NCBI GenBank assembly: GCA_907165135.1
Contig: OU015567.1
Coordinates: forward strand, 3,477,001 to 3,541,000
Length of the DNA stretch: 64,000 nucleotides
Reading direction: 5' to 3'
Origin: Oikopleura dioica
Lineage: Eukaryota; Chordata; Appendicularia; Copelata; Oikopleuridae
The notes under the pieces were generated by a model, which was given only the letters and a program-made list of their open reading frames with translations, was not told the origin of the DNA and made no database searches. Every line of letters starts with the position of its first letter. Position 1 is the first letter of the stretch. The translations under genes were made by a program, and so were the position numbers. Positions 22,023-35,400 of the stretch are shown one piece after another.

Positions 22023-24951
22023 ATGAAACTTTCACCCTTTTTGACGGTTTTAGCTGGCTCCGGCCAAGCTCAACCGCTGACTTTTTGGAGAGAAAGCGAT
22101 CTTTTCGCCTACCAAGTTCGGGAGCATATACCAAAGAATGGCCTCGGAAATCGTTTCATCAAAAAGTACGATGAAGTAAGAGACGTAATGAGATGGTTCC
22201 GGGATGAGGGTATTTGCGATACGGATGTTACTAGCCCAAGCTACGAATCGGTCAGCTTCGATGCAGTTTTTGACGGCAAAGCGAGCCCAGGAGCAAACAT
22301 TGACGCTCTAACAGATCTGATTGATCGTTGGATACAGGAAAATTAATCAAATAGTTAATCCAGGGTATTTGACAAGAGAAATGGGCCCCCTTGGAGAAAA
22401 AGATGAAGTTAAAACCAGTGTAAATTGCATAAATTATTGAATATTTGGTTAATTTAAAAAGTCATACGCGTGCATCGAAGATCAAGCAGCGAACGAAGAA
22501 GTTCAGCAAGCTCTTTTTGAAATTCGAAAAATCGCCAAGAAGAACATCAACCGCGACAAGGATGTATCCTTTCACATCTCTGACGATATGATGACCTACG
22601 ATCAAGCACGAGCATATTGCTTCAGTAAAGGCATGTGGCTTGCGAATCCCAAAAACGATGGAGAGCAAAGCGGGATGATAAACGCCATGGAGTTCAGAAA
22701 ATGGACCTGGTTCAATCCTTCGAAAGCGGTTGATGGCGAGTGTTGGATGCAACAAAAATTCAAACCTACTGACACCAACCCCGCTGGACTCTGGGACGGA
22801 CCAGTTGGTTGTAAAAACAGAGCCCACGCAGTCTGCCAAAACGGCCAGATTTTTGAAAAGTCTTGCTTGTCGTTTCCGATCGCGCCGATGAGAACGACTG
22901 AGCAATCGTTGGCTCAAGAATATTGTGAATTGGCTGGCGGCAATCTTCCGTTTTTCAACAGTAAAAAGGAACTAGCGGAGTGGCAAAATCGACCAGATCC
23001 TCAACAGGAATGGCTCGGAATCGTTAGAAACGCGGATTTCGAAAGCGGATGGGCAACTGTGACTGGGGAGGAAGCTACGGTATTTGCTTGGTACGACGGA
23101 GAACCAAACAACTATCTCGACCATGAATACTGTGCCGCAACAGATATGGCTTTAAAGAATGATCCTCTCGCGTGGAACGACGTCCCTTGCGATTGGTTCG
23201 AGCAGATGTTTCGCTGCAGAATAGACTCAACTATCTACGTTTGGGAAGATTGCCCTGTTCCAGTGATGCCTGATCCGCCAGCTTGCGAAGATCCATGCGA
23301 AGGTAAAGAAAATTGCACTACGTTCGTCGATAGCTGTGAGATCTACCCTGAAGAGGCAACAGTTGTCGGTACCATTTCTCCAACATCAAAGCATTATAAA
23401 ATCTCTTTTGATTTTAAATGCACTGACGAAATTGACTCGTTCCTGACTGTTCCCTCTGCGAACGTTCTTCGACTTGACAGCTATCCTGATCCACCTCCAT
23501 CAAGCATCACTTGGGAAAATCGAGGCGTTACTGTCTTGGAAGTCGGAACTCTCCGCGAAAACCCTCTTGAATATTGGGTTTATGGGAACGCATTTACGAG
23601 AGAGCAAATTCTGAATAAGGATCTTTACACAAAACAGTCCTGTACAACCGAATGGGACTCCTTTACTCTTGAGCGAAGCGATGTCGACGGAACGAACTCA
23701 AGATCAACTTTGATCAGACATTCTGATGGTGCGACCCTCATTGACTACGTCCAACCAACGGACGATATTCCTGATATGCCCCCAGTGCTCTACGCTCGGG
23801 TTAGCTCGAACATTTACGAACCATCACGACTTTATCCAGTAAGAAACTACTACTATGAAGAAATCCCAATGCCAGAACCAGTAAAGGTGAGTTTAATTTT
23901 CAAATTTTTGATTTTGAAATTTCACTCGTTTTAATCAAATTTCAAGCATTTTTTGATTATGGGAATTGGAAACAGATGGGGTGGTGCCACAACCAGCTCA
24001 TTAACGATCGCTACAGATGGATCAACAGGGACAGGAGCAACGATCGACGCACCAGTATGGAATTACCTTGCTGATGTCACTCATGCTGTTGTCAAAGGCG
24101 AGCTGTATATTTTTGGTGGATGGACAGCGGAAACAAAGGTAAATATTCATGAATCATGATCATAATTGGAATGAATGAATTTTATAGGTTGCAAAATTAG
24201 TCGGCTGCGAATGGGTCGAACAAGCGGTTAGTTTACCCTACGTTATGTATGCTATGTCGGCGGCACTTGCGATTGAAAACGGCGAAAAAGCATTAATTTG
24301 CTTTCCGAACGATCTCCGCTATAAACACTGTACAATTTTTGATACAGTCACTACGCCATCGATAAAAACATCGGCGACAGCTTATTCTCATGCTGGAGGC
24401 GGGCTTGGATTTTACAAAGGCAATCCAACAACTGTTGGAAGCCATGATGCTTCACCCGAATTAGGGGCAGTCAAGGTGGAGACTCTTACTTCTACTGGCT
24501 GGTCGACGATGGCGGATTTTCCAATGTAATCATTTTTCTTGAAAAAATCATCTTTTATCAATTTTATTTAGGCCGATCGCATACCATAATTTGATATCCT
24601 TACCCAGTGGAAATCTTTTGCTTGCTGGAGGATATAGTGCTGGTCATGCTCAATCAGCGATTTGGCTTCTCAAAAATGACAGCTGGACCATAATCGGAAG
24701 TCTACAGCACGTAAGCAAACTTTTCTTAGAAAAATATTCTGACTTTTATTTAGGCTGCCTCGCGAGCATCTGCGTTGAAGATAAATAACTCAGTCTTCAT
24801 TGTCTCAGGACTAAGCAGTCCTCATGCGATTCAGCGACTCGATTTGGAAGACGATGAAGTGATCAATCAGGAAGTCATTGGAACGAATACTGCGGGTGAA
24901 CCTCCCGTTCTTTTTGAAGTTTCTGCCAACTACTGCCTGAACGGTCTCTAG
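22023..24951 (+). CDS. Secreted protein with two C-type lectin domains and kelch-like repeats
   Basis: Signal peptide MKLSPFLTVLAGSGQA. After an N-terminal region of about 90 residues there are two CTLDs in exon 22462-23886: the first with YDQARAYC, GLWDGPVGC and AHAVC, the second with AQEYCELAGGNL and WYDGEPNNY...YCAATDM plus WNDVPCDW. The EPN motif and WND in CTLD2 predict Ca-dependent, mannose-type binding; CTLD1 lacks EPN. A Cys-rich linker (CEDPCEGKENC) follows. The C-terminal half, in exons 23947-24138, 24188-24525, 24572-24710 and 24754-24951, has beta-propeller/kelch-like strands (LYIFGGW, LLLAGGYS). Exons 2-6 join with GT-AG introns in phase. The exon 1/2 junction needs a GA donor (ATACAG|GAAAAT...AAAAAG). 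AATAAA lies near 25018. Likely an extracellular lectin; the ligand is unknown. Confidence 0.85.
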
Positions 24952-25530
24952 AATTCTGACTGATTCTATCATTTCGATTTTTTAATAAGAGAATATTACT
25001 CTTTATAAATTAATATCAAATAAAATATTGTTTGTTTTCGAATAAATTCAGAATAAAATTCGTAAAATGATATCTTCCATCAATTTGGTCTTCCACCAGA
25101 TATAAGTCCTCCATCGGGAATTGGAAAAAACTAGAATGCGCGCATAACAGTCAAAATCCCCGGCCGGCCTAACAGACTCCGTCGTGAAATCTGTCACCCT
25201 CGGTAGTACAATATCATCAAATTGGTTTGTTCCAGACACTCAGAGAAAGTCGCAGGATTGGAGCCGATCCAACCGAGAGGTTTTCTCTCTGCCCGTGGGC
25301 TTTCACTGGCATTGATCCAGCAAGCCGACCGTGAAGATTTTCAATGCAAAAATCCCGTCTCTTCGGCCACCCACGCAATTCCTCCCCTTTTTTAGACTGC
25401 ACCTTCTAAAATGCACCCCTATACTAAAACTTGAAAAGAAAAAAAATCTAGCGCTCGTTGAAAATCCAACAAGGCGCGAAGAATTGAAAAGTTAAAAAAA
25501 TTACAATTTTAATTTTTGAACTAAAATAAA

Positions 25531-25665
25531 ATGTCGATGAGTGTGTTAGGACTTGAGAATCTGGAGAGAATTGCCAACGAGCATGTTCAGTCGGAGAAAG
25601 TCGAAGGAATCGTCTCTCAAAACATTTATAGAAATTACGGGTTTCACGATGAAATTGGATATTAA
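25531..25665 (+). CDS. Possible 44-residue ORF
   Basis: ATG in an AAAAATG context opens a 44-residue frame, Glu/Asn rich and soluble (ends GFHDEIGY), stopping with TAA. About 70 nt later another ATG (25735) leads through five codons to a strong GTAAGT donor. This could be two tiny cistrons or chance. No family recognised. Confidence 0.25.
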   Translation: MSMSVLGLENLERIANEHVQSEKVEGIVSQNIYRNYGFHDEIGY

Positions 25666-26361
25666 GGGGGTAGAAGGAGATTTATGAGATGAGTTAAAGC
25701 CCTCAACATCGGTTTAGAAGAATTAAAAAGCATCATGTCTAAAAATCTCGGTAAGTCAACGCCCTTCAAAGTTAGTTTCTCCGCAAACTTCATTATTGTC
25801 TCCTAAGGATCTCAATTTTGATCGTAAAAGATAAAAAAACAAGGAAGCATTTTAACTTTTTATACAAAAATCTGATGAAAAGGGTCGTCTCTTTTTGGCG
25901 ACTTCTACTTTTGAGTCAACAATTTCCCAAATGAATTTGAAAAAAGAAACGAAATCTTGCCCACTCTTCTCTCCTTCTTTCTATCAAAAATATCGTCTCT
26001 CATTACTCCTGGCATGTTCCATTCTTGCCCGCTTCGAAAACTCTAAATATCAAATATCCGCGCTCGCCAATCCCCCCAAAAAGAACACGCACACTCTTTC
26101 GAAAAAAAAGGCTGAATGCAAATATAAAAATAACGTGGAGTCACAGCAACGCAGATGATCCGTCTTCTTCCGGGGAGTTAGGGCTGATTTATTTACTTTG
26201 AAAATATCAAGCGCTCATCTTTTGCGTCTTCGCTTTGACCGCAACCTTTCAATTTTTGCGGAAGCGACCGGTTCAACAAAATCATAATTGCAATAGCAAC
26301 AGCAAAAAACGCCTTCGAAGAGGTTTTTAGTTCTCTGAGTTCAAGAAGATTTTCTGACAAA

Positions 26362-26490
26362 AAAGCCGCGCGCTGTTTTTTCTTCCTTTTTTAATGAAGA
26401 AAAAAGCCGAACGCGGCTTTTTTGGTCGGTTTTTTATCAAACTTATTTCAATATTTCTTAAGTAAAAAGCCGCAAGCGGCTTTTTCGATG
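26362..26490. repeat. AAAAAGCCGC...GCGGCTTTTT hairpins
   Basis: Three half- or full palindromes (26361, 26399-26421, 26464-26486) with a GCCGC stem and A/T flanks. A further copy is at 26851-26876. Similar words lie at 16857-16880, 36712, 37094, 58079 and 58145. Confidence 0.65.
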
Positions 26491-28739
26491 TATTTTTGAA
26501 CTGTTTTTTCAGGATTTAAAAATGACTATATTCTTAATTGATCAATCTTCGTGAAAAACAAAAATGACCTGCGTGTTAGAACGACAGTAAAATATTTTTA
26601 CTTTCGACAAAAGTTGAGCAAGGGAAAATATAAAAACTCGCGCGTTATATAATGTTTGATTCGTCAGATAGCAGCGTGCTGCAACGGGTTTGGAACTTGG
26701 CGACGTGTCCGCCTGGCTAGTAGAGCTCCGCCGAGTCTAGTACTGCGCCGCGGCGGTGGTGGGGGAGCTTGGTGGAACTAGGGTGGATGGGGAGAAATTA
26801 ATTTGACAGGGCTTTGAACTCGTGGATATTAAAAATGCTTCCCAAATTAAAAAGCCGCACGCGGCTTTTTTCAAGAATAATATTTCTCGATTTTTTATGA
26901 CTTGAATCTTCTTTTTTTTTCTTGTAATTTCTAACTACAGTACTAAGACTTCTTCAAAAAAACAGGTTCTTGAATTGCGTGGAGCCCCTAGCTACGTCAC
27001 GATTCTAGCTCTGAGGGGAGCTCCAGCTCATTAAGTAACATGCGCGCTGGAGACTCCACTGGGTAGCCTGTTCAATTCAATAACACCTTTGACTACTCCA
27101 AATTCAGCCCTTTTTCGCCAGAGCGCGCCACGGCAGCTTCACGGAATTCAGCCACTCGTGAAGTTCAAGAATAATTATAGACCAAAAAACTCCACCACAT
27201 TTCTTGCGAGTCTTCGAAGAAAATGATCCTTTTAGCGGATGAAAGAATAACCATAAGATGGTTACTAAAAATATAAATAGATATTTTCCTTGATATCAAC
27301 AATTGAGAAAATTTTTGGTATAATCGTATAGAGCTCTTTTCACAAAAGGCTAAAGCAGGCTTCAAGTGAATCATGTCCTGTTTCGCGTGATATGTTCTTT
27401 TTCCGAGGCGATTCATGGATATCATAAGTTTTGTTTACTATTCTAACTATAAAAGCATAAAATGTACTGAAAGAAAACTACCGAAGCCCAAAAATTATAA
27501 TTATTTTGCAATATAAACATAATTTATTGAAAGAAGCTTATGTCATGTATAAAATATCAAAATGGGATTTTGTGGAGATTCATCGTACAACTCGAAATTT
27601 GGACACCAAGGACTTATATTTTATTAAAAACGTAATTTACTTATTACCTTGGTTCATTTTTGGTTCATATGAATGAGTTTTTTTGCTTATAAATTATGAA
27701 TGCGGTTGAGGAAGTCGTTACATCACTACACGTCGCCATTCTGATTGGTGTAGTACTCTACTAGACCGCGGTGGTGGTGGAGCAACGTTGAGGTGGCGTC
27801 CAAGATGCTTCTTTTTGGTCCAGTTAAATTTCTTTTCCTTCTGAGCGGCTCAATCTGCTTCTCGGGTAAATTTGGACAGGTTCAACCTATTCTCCAAAAA
27901 GTCCAAAAAAACTCTTTTCTTTTTTATTCGTTTTTCGGTGAAACGGTTTTGCAAGCCGTTCGAACGTCTACAGCCAGTAACACAGTAATCACGTGCTACG
28001 GGGCTTTTACATCGAAGCCGAAACTCGAGCCAACCTCGAGGGAATCCACCAAGAGAAAGAGAGAGAGAGTCAATCCGCCCGGATTAAAAAGCAAAAAGCA
28101 AGAGAACGAAGATTTCTTTTTGAATTAAAGGAAAGGCTCAATTTTTTCGGCAATTTTTCAAAAAAAAAAAGAAAAAGTAATATTTTTGTTATCTATATTT
28201 TTAAATTCAATAGGGATCGTTTCCTTTTGATATCTTCTTTAATTTGATTTAAGGGTATCTCAATGCTAAAATCAATCATTTTTCAACCTCGAAAAAAGCA
28301 GATTCTTCGTTTTGAAACAAATTCATTCTATGGGGATATTTTTACATACATGTATCGATTTATAACTTATGCCAATTGTGATGAAATCGACAGTCGATTA
28401 GATAACCCGAAGTTTGGGCTATAAACTCTCGGCGGAGACGTGTCCTCCTCGGCTCGCGTGGTTCCCGCATCGAATCCCGAGTAACTGACGTGTGGACAAA
28501 GCGCTGCCTTCCGATTAATTAAGGGTCGGAACTTCCTTTTTCTGAAGAAGTGTTCTTCTAAAGAAGTACGCTTACGCAAGGTTCTGCTTCAAGCAATGTT
28601 GCGTTAATAGTATAAAATATACAAGAACATGACAGGGACTCTTCTTTTTAATTAATTGAGGACTGACAGCGCTTGTCAAAACCTGGATCCTAATAAGGGT
28701 AGAGGATTGGTTTAATTTGTGTTAGTATTGCTGTGAGAG

Positions 28740-28938
28740 AATCTTAAGGAGGCACAGCTGCATCTGATTATGTTGTTGCGCTCTAAACGAGTAAAACGCG
28801 ATACGTGTAACTCAGATCTCATCAGAAATCCGAATGGGCTGCGGGCAGCTTCTCGTTGGTAGCCAATTTCATGGGCGACCATCATTGTTTGGCTCCAAGT
28901 AGCCCCAACTCGGTGTTCGCGCGAATTATCGATACGCA
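28740..28938 (-). pseudogene. Possible zinc-metalloprotease relic
   Basis: On the minus strand the frame contains GATWSQTMMVAHEIGY. This matches the lead-in of reprolysin/ADAM active sites (VAHEIGHN...), but the second zinc His is Tyr and the rest of the HExxHxxGxxH motif is absent. No splice sites or flanking domains are seen. It may be a short degenerate fragment or a coincidence. Confidence 0.25.
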
Positions 28939-29420
28939 TTAGAGCCGCTTTCTAAAATGAAAATGTTGAGCCTGAACTAAAGAAGTCCGTATCTTGTCTT
29001 GTCTGATTTCAAATCCGAATTTGTCCGGTTGAAACCAATTGGTCGATAAACGGGTTAAATCAGCTTGTAAATCCTTCCTCCTTGTATCTACTTACTACGA
29101 CTATTTCTACGTCCGACTAAACCACTTATCTTTTACTTCCATAACTTACAAGCACTACACTACAGGTATATCAAGACGAATCATTTTTTATCAAGAATTA
29201 TTGGACTCGAAATAAAAAAAAATAATTTCCTGATATATTTTGAGTCAAAATGCATATTCTTTCCTCATTTCGAAATCACCAATAAGAATCCTGGCGCCTA
29301 CGCTATCGCCTACGATTTAAATTATTTGCGTAGGCGGCTAGATTGAGCATTTAGAAGTGAGGCTTTTGGAATAAACTTATTGCTCTATCGACAGTTTTTA
29401 AATGCATTTATTAAGACACG

Positions 29421-31491
29421 ATGCTCGCCAATCCCTTTGGAATGAACAGAATGATCGATCCACGAATGGCCATGCAGCTCATGGAAGAAGCCAAGCGCAA
29501 CCAAATGATGATGCTCTCCCCTTACGATATGATGGACCCCGCTAGACTTCAGGTATTCTATAAAATCTTGGCCTTTTAGACGATGCTTCGGCGCATTTTG
29601 CGGTTCGATATCTCCCTTCCGTAATCCAATTTCGCTAATGAGAGTCAATTTAGGCGCGTCTCCGACAAATCCAGCAGGTCCAAGCCGGCCAAGCTCACAT
29701 CGCCCAGGCCGCTTCTGCCCAGGCTCAAGCCCAGCAGCAAATGATCAAGGGGCAGCATCCATCTGTCAGCTCTTCCCAGCAGAGTTCTAACACCTCTCGC
29801 CGTCAGCAAAAGGCAAAACCGTCCAAAAGAGTAATTGCCGTCGATCTCCCATCGAATTTGCAAACGATCGAGTCTGTCACCACCATTTTCTACCCATACG
29901 GAGAGGTCCTTCTCGTCAGAGTTCTCAGACCAAAGAAACAGCTCCCATTTGATCTTAAGCAATTCCAGGTTTGTCAAAAATTTGTCAGAAGAAACCATAA
30001 ATCTGATTTTTTTCAGATAAATTTGTAAAATATTTACCAAATTATGTTGATCATTCTAAGCTTCCAATGTATGCACCCTTCTCTACCAAATGGAATCCCT
30101 ATCTTTATCTTCATTCATCCCCTAAAACTCATTTAGGCCGAAATCCCCGATCTCGGAAAAACCGTCTGCGCCATCATCGAGTTCGAGCAAGCCGATGCTG
30201 CCCGATTCGCCGTTCAAGCCCTGAAGATGCGAACCAAAGCTTACGGCTTCCGACTCGCCCTTCTTGAAGCCGGAGTAAGTTACAAAATGCTTATGAGTTT
30301 ACTTCATTTACAACGCAGAGGAGAGAGCACTTGACATTTATCTGTCAAGCACATTTTGACATGAGCTTATTCTTTTGGAGATAATTTCGTTCGTGCGCGA
30401 TTTTTGACAGGCCACGTCAAATCGCTTTAAACTTACAGAACTCCATTCTTCTCTCATTCAAGCACTCTCTAATTCGGAAATCTAGAATGAAATCTCATCA
30501 TAATTTTCAGGCCGAGGAAGATCTTTACGGCCCCGAACTCGAGCCACAGCTTCCAATGCTCAAGCCTGGCCAAGCCGGCCCTGGAACAACTGACGAGTCT
30601 GGAATCGGCGAATCTGGTACAATTTTCTATTTTTAGATTTTTTTATAACAATTTATTTCAGAACGCTCTGGACGATCTTCTGGATCTGACCGTGATTCGG
30701 ATTGCGACATCAAAGAAAGATACCGGGTCAGCTCGGGATCTGAGTCTGACACTGATCTCAAAAACTTGGTAACAAAAAACCCTTCCATGATCCGTTTAAG
30801 ACGCTTTCTAGACTGAAAAATGGAACCCCGACGTTGCTGAGTTCGTTCCTGGCCAGACTTCGCCAAAGAAGAGAACGGTAAAAAACAACAGACAATCTTT
30901 CAACCCCTTTTTCACGATCAAAATTGACAATCACCAATTCTAGACTTCCAAAACATCCGTCAAAATCGGCGAAAACGGCCGCATCACCACATCCTTGTCC
31001 ATCAATCTTAGCTCTCCTAGCAAAGGTACCTTTCGAAATTGATCATGACATTTTCTTACTGTATATTCAGGACGAACAACAAGCCGATTGAGTTTGACAC
31101 CAAAGAAAGAGCAGAAGGCTCCAACTTACACTCGAGAGTACTTGTTGTCTGTCAGACATCACAATGGAAGCAAATTTACGCCCACTTTGGACTTTGAATG
31201 TAAGTTTTATCAAAAGATAAAAGAATTGTTGTGGATTCAATCCAAATAAGCCAGCAAATTATGGACATTAGAAGTAGAGTTCACACTAGTTCCTTCAGAA
31301 TTAATATTAAAAAAGCTTTCTTGGAAGACTTTTATGGTTTTCAGAAAATTTTTGCTTTACATCACTATCAAGAAATTAACCCCTTATCTTCAGGTGACGA
31401 GATGCGCCGGTACGTGCCACCACAACGCCGTACTTCTCAGCCAATTATCCAACTCTCGCCACAGCGACGCAACTCGCTCTACCGTCGATAG
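29421..31491 (+). CDS. LARP6-like RRM protein with putative eIF4E-binding motif
   Basis: Nine exons join in phase with GT-AG introns: 29421-29552, 29654-29968, 30137-30274, 30511-30616, 30662-30768, 30812-30877, 30944-31025, 31071-31199 and 31394-31491, giving about 390 residues. After a Met-rich start and a Gln/Ala-rich helix (residues ~45-85) there is one RRM (~100-190): KRVIAVDLPSNLQ, then YGEVLLVRVLRPKKQLP and TVCAIIEFEQADAARFAVQAL. The RVLRPKKQLP segment is typical of LARP6-type RRMs, yet no La motif is present. The tail is Ser/Asp rich, then has YTREYLLSV, which fits Y-x4-L-phi of eIF4E partners. It ends in Arg-rich PPQRR repeats. Likely an mRNA-binding translation regulator (inference). 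Confidence 0.8.
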
Positions 31492-32006
31492 AAAGCTCCG
31501 TCTTTCAGGCGATTTTTTCGATTACAGTTTCTTCTGCAGAATGCTTTACAAGTAAAACAAACAGCCAACCATCTTTCGAACAAAATGTACAGCCCACATG
31601 TTGACTTGTCAACCCCTCTTCTTCCTTCTTCTTACAGTAAGATTCTTTCTTACAGTTAACTTCTCCGTCATTGAAGATGACTCATCCTTGCTGCTCTTAA
31701 AAAATATCTGTGCTGGATAATACCCCCTCCAGGATCGCCTACTGTTGCCCATCCTGCATCTCACCCCTCTTACTGTATAAAGCAAACTTGTACAGTGAGT
31801 GTTGCCCGTCCCTTATCCGCATTGACAAAACTTAAAAAAGTAAACATTTCTTTGGTGACAATTCTGAATTCAAATTTCTGAATAAAAACAAAATTAACTC
31901 AAAAATCATCTTTATTTTTGACTCTAACCGGAGACTTATAAACTGGGTCCCATGCACTGCATTGAAGTTTTGGATACGATCAAAACAGTTGCTCATTTTT
32001 GTTGAA

Positions 32007-32421
32007 TTATATTTTTACATGATTCGCAGTTTGAAATTCAGCAGCAGCTCTAAACGGTCCTTTCCGAATTCCCTTGAATCCACCATCAAGGGCAGTCGTT
32101 AGCTCCGATCTTGAAGCATTCCAGCCCACATCTCCTACCCGAACCCTTCTCCACGGCTGATTCAGCTCTTTTTGGCGGCAAATAAAATCTTTGAGGAAAA
32201 TTTCTCTTTTGAAATCATGGAAGACTGCTCACCATTTTCAGAAGTAGCTTCTGTCGAAAGCGGTCCTATTCCAACTTCTCTTCCGTCTCTTGTCAAATGA
32301 CTTCTGTGATCTCTTGATCCATCCGGTCCTATAAACAATAATCCTCTTCATCAAAAAAGCTAGAGTAAATTTCACCTGTGAAAATGATATGCTTCGCTTG
32401 ACCATCAAAACGATCAGCCAT
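32007..32421 (-). CDS. Small conserved-looking protein, three exons, unknown
   Basis: Exons 32421-32376, 32328-32233 and 32188-32007 join in phase with GT-AG introns of 47 and 44 nt, giving 107 residues. The protein is soluble, without signal or membrane segments. It starts MADRFDGQAKHIIF, has a basic/acidic middle (HLTRDGREVGIGPLS) and ends with a WRRVRVGDVGW...GGFKGIRKGPF stretch. It is convergent with the RRM gene (stop codons about 510 nt apart). I do not recognise the family. Confidence 0.65.
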
Positions 32422-32429
32422 TATTTCAA

Positions 32430-35400
32430 AGAAGAGAAGGAAAAAAGAAACAGTAGCTTTTCGTGTGTATCAACTCGCACCTCAATCGGGAAGGAGTTGT
32501 CTTAGTTGGAGCAACTAGTTTCCACGGGAACCGTAAAAATTAAAATCTCAGCAAAGAACTCCCAAAATCTTTGTGGAAACAGACAGGTTTGCAAATAAAG
32601 AAAGGTCTTTCTTTTCAAAATTCTGATGAAAACACCAAGAAAATGGTCGAATTTCTTCCCACGAGTTAATCAAATTTCAACACCTTGAAATCATGAAAAA
32701 GATAACCGCTCATAATCCGCCTTTATTGCTTCATAAATCGAGAAAATAAAAAGAGGCTCATGAAATCGTCCAAAATGGTGTGAGTCAATTTCGTGATTAA
32801 AGAAAAGAAGCCGCGTTTTTCAAAAGGGGGATGAAAATATTGTCGAGTTTTTCTATTTTCGAGAAGAAAAATATCCCCGATCGAAATTGTTACGCGCGAT
32901 CGATATTGGAGGCATCTGCTCGGCATCTCCGTCCATTTAATAATTTATCGATCAATGGCTATTTCTGCCAGCTCAGTTTCCATCAGTTTCAATAAATGAA
33001 CCGATCGGTTAGAATCTAACAAAGTTGTTAGCCGCGTATTTATGATAGAAAAACAATAGCTTTTCGACTCATTTGTCAATCAATCGCTTTCCGGAAAGTG
33101 GCCCTAATTAGTAATTAGTACATCCGGACAATTTCACTTGAGGGTCAGTTCCTTTGTGTGACTCCAGTGGTCCCAACATGGGTCGATGCTTTTGTCGTTG
33201 AAAACAGCTCCTCGCGCGCATTTTCTGAATTCGAAATTGCGCGCACTTTTTCACGCCGGTCGACTGAGTCGCCGAGCAACGGAACTGTCTCGCAGACTGG
33301 CCGGGGAACCTTAGCCCGTTTAGCCAACCATTCAGACAGTTCTGACGCTCTGGGCGACTTTTGTGATGATTGATCTCTGGAATGATTCATCTCTCTTGGT
33401 AGACAGCGGCTAGGATGATTGAGCGAGCAAAGAAAGTTTTCAGTTAGTCAGTGATATACCCTTAATTTTAGGAATTAAGGGAAGTGGGAACCAAACACTG
33501 TCCTTGCTGCTTGATCATACAGTAGCCTGGCTTTTCGTAGAACAATAATCTCTGAAGTTGTTGAATCTCTCTGTTTCTAGGGTCGAAATTAAGGGTATTA
33601 AAATGATTAATAATTAAGGGTTAACTATTGTTTAATTCTCAATTATTGGTACATGTTTATTGAATAGGTAAACCCTTAAAATGCTAAAGAGAAAATAAGG
33701 GTGTAGCTTCAGAATAAGACCTCGACGTTAAAGAGGGTAGAGCCTTAAATTAACATGGAGAAAATTCAAATGACGCGCTATTTACGAACCTCAAATATTA
33801 ACTCTACTGCTGTACTAATAATGAACACAGTTTTCACTCGCCCAAAGGGGAAAGCGTTACGCCCTTAGGCAGAATCTTATCTCTTTGGTTCTTGACAAAA
33901 AGTAGAAAAAGTGGTTCAGTTGTGTGTTTTTGAAAAAGGAGGGCGTCTCTACTACGGCGCGGGTCGGTAGTGGCGCGCCGATTCGATTTTTACTACGATC
34001 GAGGAGACGCGCGGGCGGCGAGGGAAATCAGCCGCGCTGATTGGTGGAGGAGCTGGAGCGTGGGCGCCCCAGTCGCAACTGAACAGGCGCCGAGTAATCT
34101 GCTCCTCTCGCGCCCGCTACTCAGCCTTGCTTTATTGAAATTCTGTAGAAAGCGCAAATAAGGGCGTCAGCTCGATAACTTCTAATACTTAGATCGACTG
34201 TAGTACTTCTATTTAAACAGTTCCCGAGTTGATACTCTCGCTAATTTAGCGAGATTTTACTAATTTAAAGTTTTTATTTCAAATATTAATTGAATAAATA
34301 AAAATTAACTCAATCTCTCATTTTATTATGAATCATCTTTTGTATGTAAAATGTCGTAAGAAGATGTCACTTTTCCAAAATTAGAAAACAACCTTATTTC
34401 GATGTTTTCGGAAAAAGAAATAAATTCAATAATCGATCGATGACGCTCGGCAAAGCCGCAGCGTTCGAGCTCCGAAAACATCCTCAGGAAGCGACTGTAA
34501 TTCTTCCGTTACAAGCTGGCTTTTTCAAAATAACTTGAAATAGACTTTTTGCTCGCCTGTTTCAGTACAGAATCAGTACTTTAGATACAGCCGTTTCTTT
34601 CTTCGAGATTGTCTATTGCTAGTTTTAATTGAATCAATTTTGTAGCAACGGCTAATTATTATTTAATTATTTTATATTAGTATAATTATATAATAATTAA
34701 ATAGATATAAGTAATTAAATAGGTAGTTAATTTAATTCTTAGAATCGAAAATTCAAATTTCATTTGAAAATTCTTTCTCAGGAATAATTTTCGGTCATGA
34801 AATTCAGAATAGAATTTTAAAATTCGGTGTTTATTAATTCAATATTGCGTTAGAAATTGAGTCATTACAGTGTGTGACGGTAGGCGCGGGTGGTGGGTGG
34901 TGCGAAATCGCGTTTTGGCGAAAATTCTCTTTTTCGAGTCGGATTCGATTCGGCGCATTTTGCCCGGAGGCGCGGTGGCGCCAATTGCGACTGGCCGTTT
35001 TCGCGTCGCCTGCGCAATAGCCCGCCCACGCTCAAGCCCTGTCCAGCCCGCGAAGCCACCCGCTGCCCTCCGATTTTCCCTCTTCTCTCTCTCTCCTATT
35101 CCCTTAATTAGTAGCCTCTTCTCCCTTAGTAGCTTCTCTCCCAGCCTCGCCCTTTGTCCAAGAAAGAAACTCCCTTTTTCCCAAAAAGGGAAAATCTCTT
35201 TTTGGGAGAATTTAATTCTAGAGAATCGGAAACAAAGAAAATTGAAGAAATTATGGCGATTTAGGACGATTTTGGCGAAGAATAAAAGTTATTGATTTGA
35301 AGAATTTACGCGCTCTGAATTTTGATCTAAGGTAAATTTAAACTTTTTGCATTTTTCGCTCGTTTTTATAAAAACTTAATTATTTATCAGCAATTTATTA

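Larger units (their letters stand above)
25740..29400. other. Gene-poor stretch with hairpins and GC-rich patches
   Basis: No supported gene. GC-rich patches at 26690-26790 and 27735-27790 share CCGCGG-TGGTGG words. The frame 27793-28128 starts with a hydrophobic stretch but lacks other support. 28360-28600 and 28740-28940 have balanced composition; the latter is listed as a possible relic. Confidence 0.5.

Noticed and set aside
25895-26158. 87-codon frame
   Set aside because: Lys/Ser-rich translation of AT-rich DNA without splice sites or signal.
26362-26490. CRISPR-like array from repeated GCCGC hairpins
   Set aside because: Spacing and spacers are irregular, and the genome is eukaryotic.
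33145-33390. Overlapping frames on both strands
   Set aside because: Both open by composition only; no family features and no neighbouring exons.
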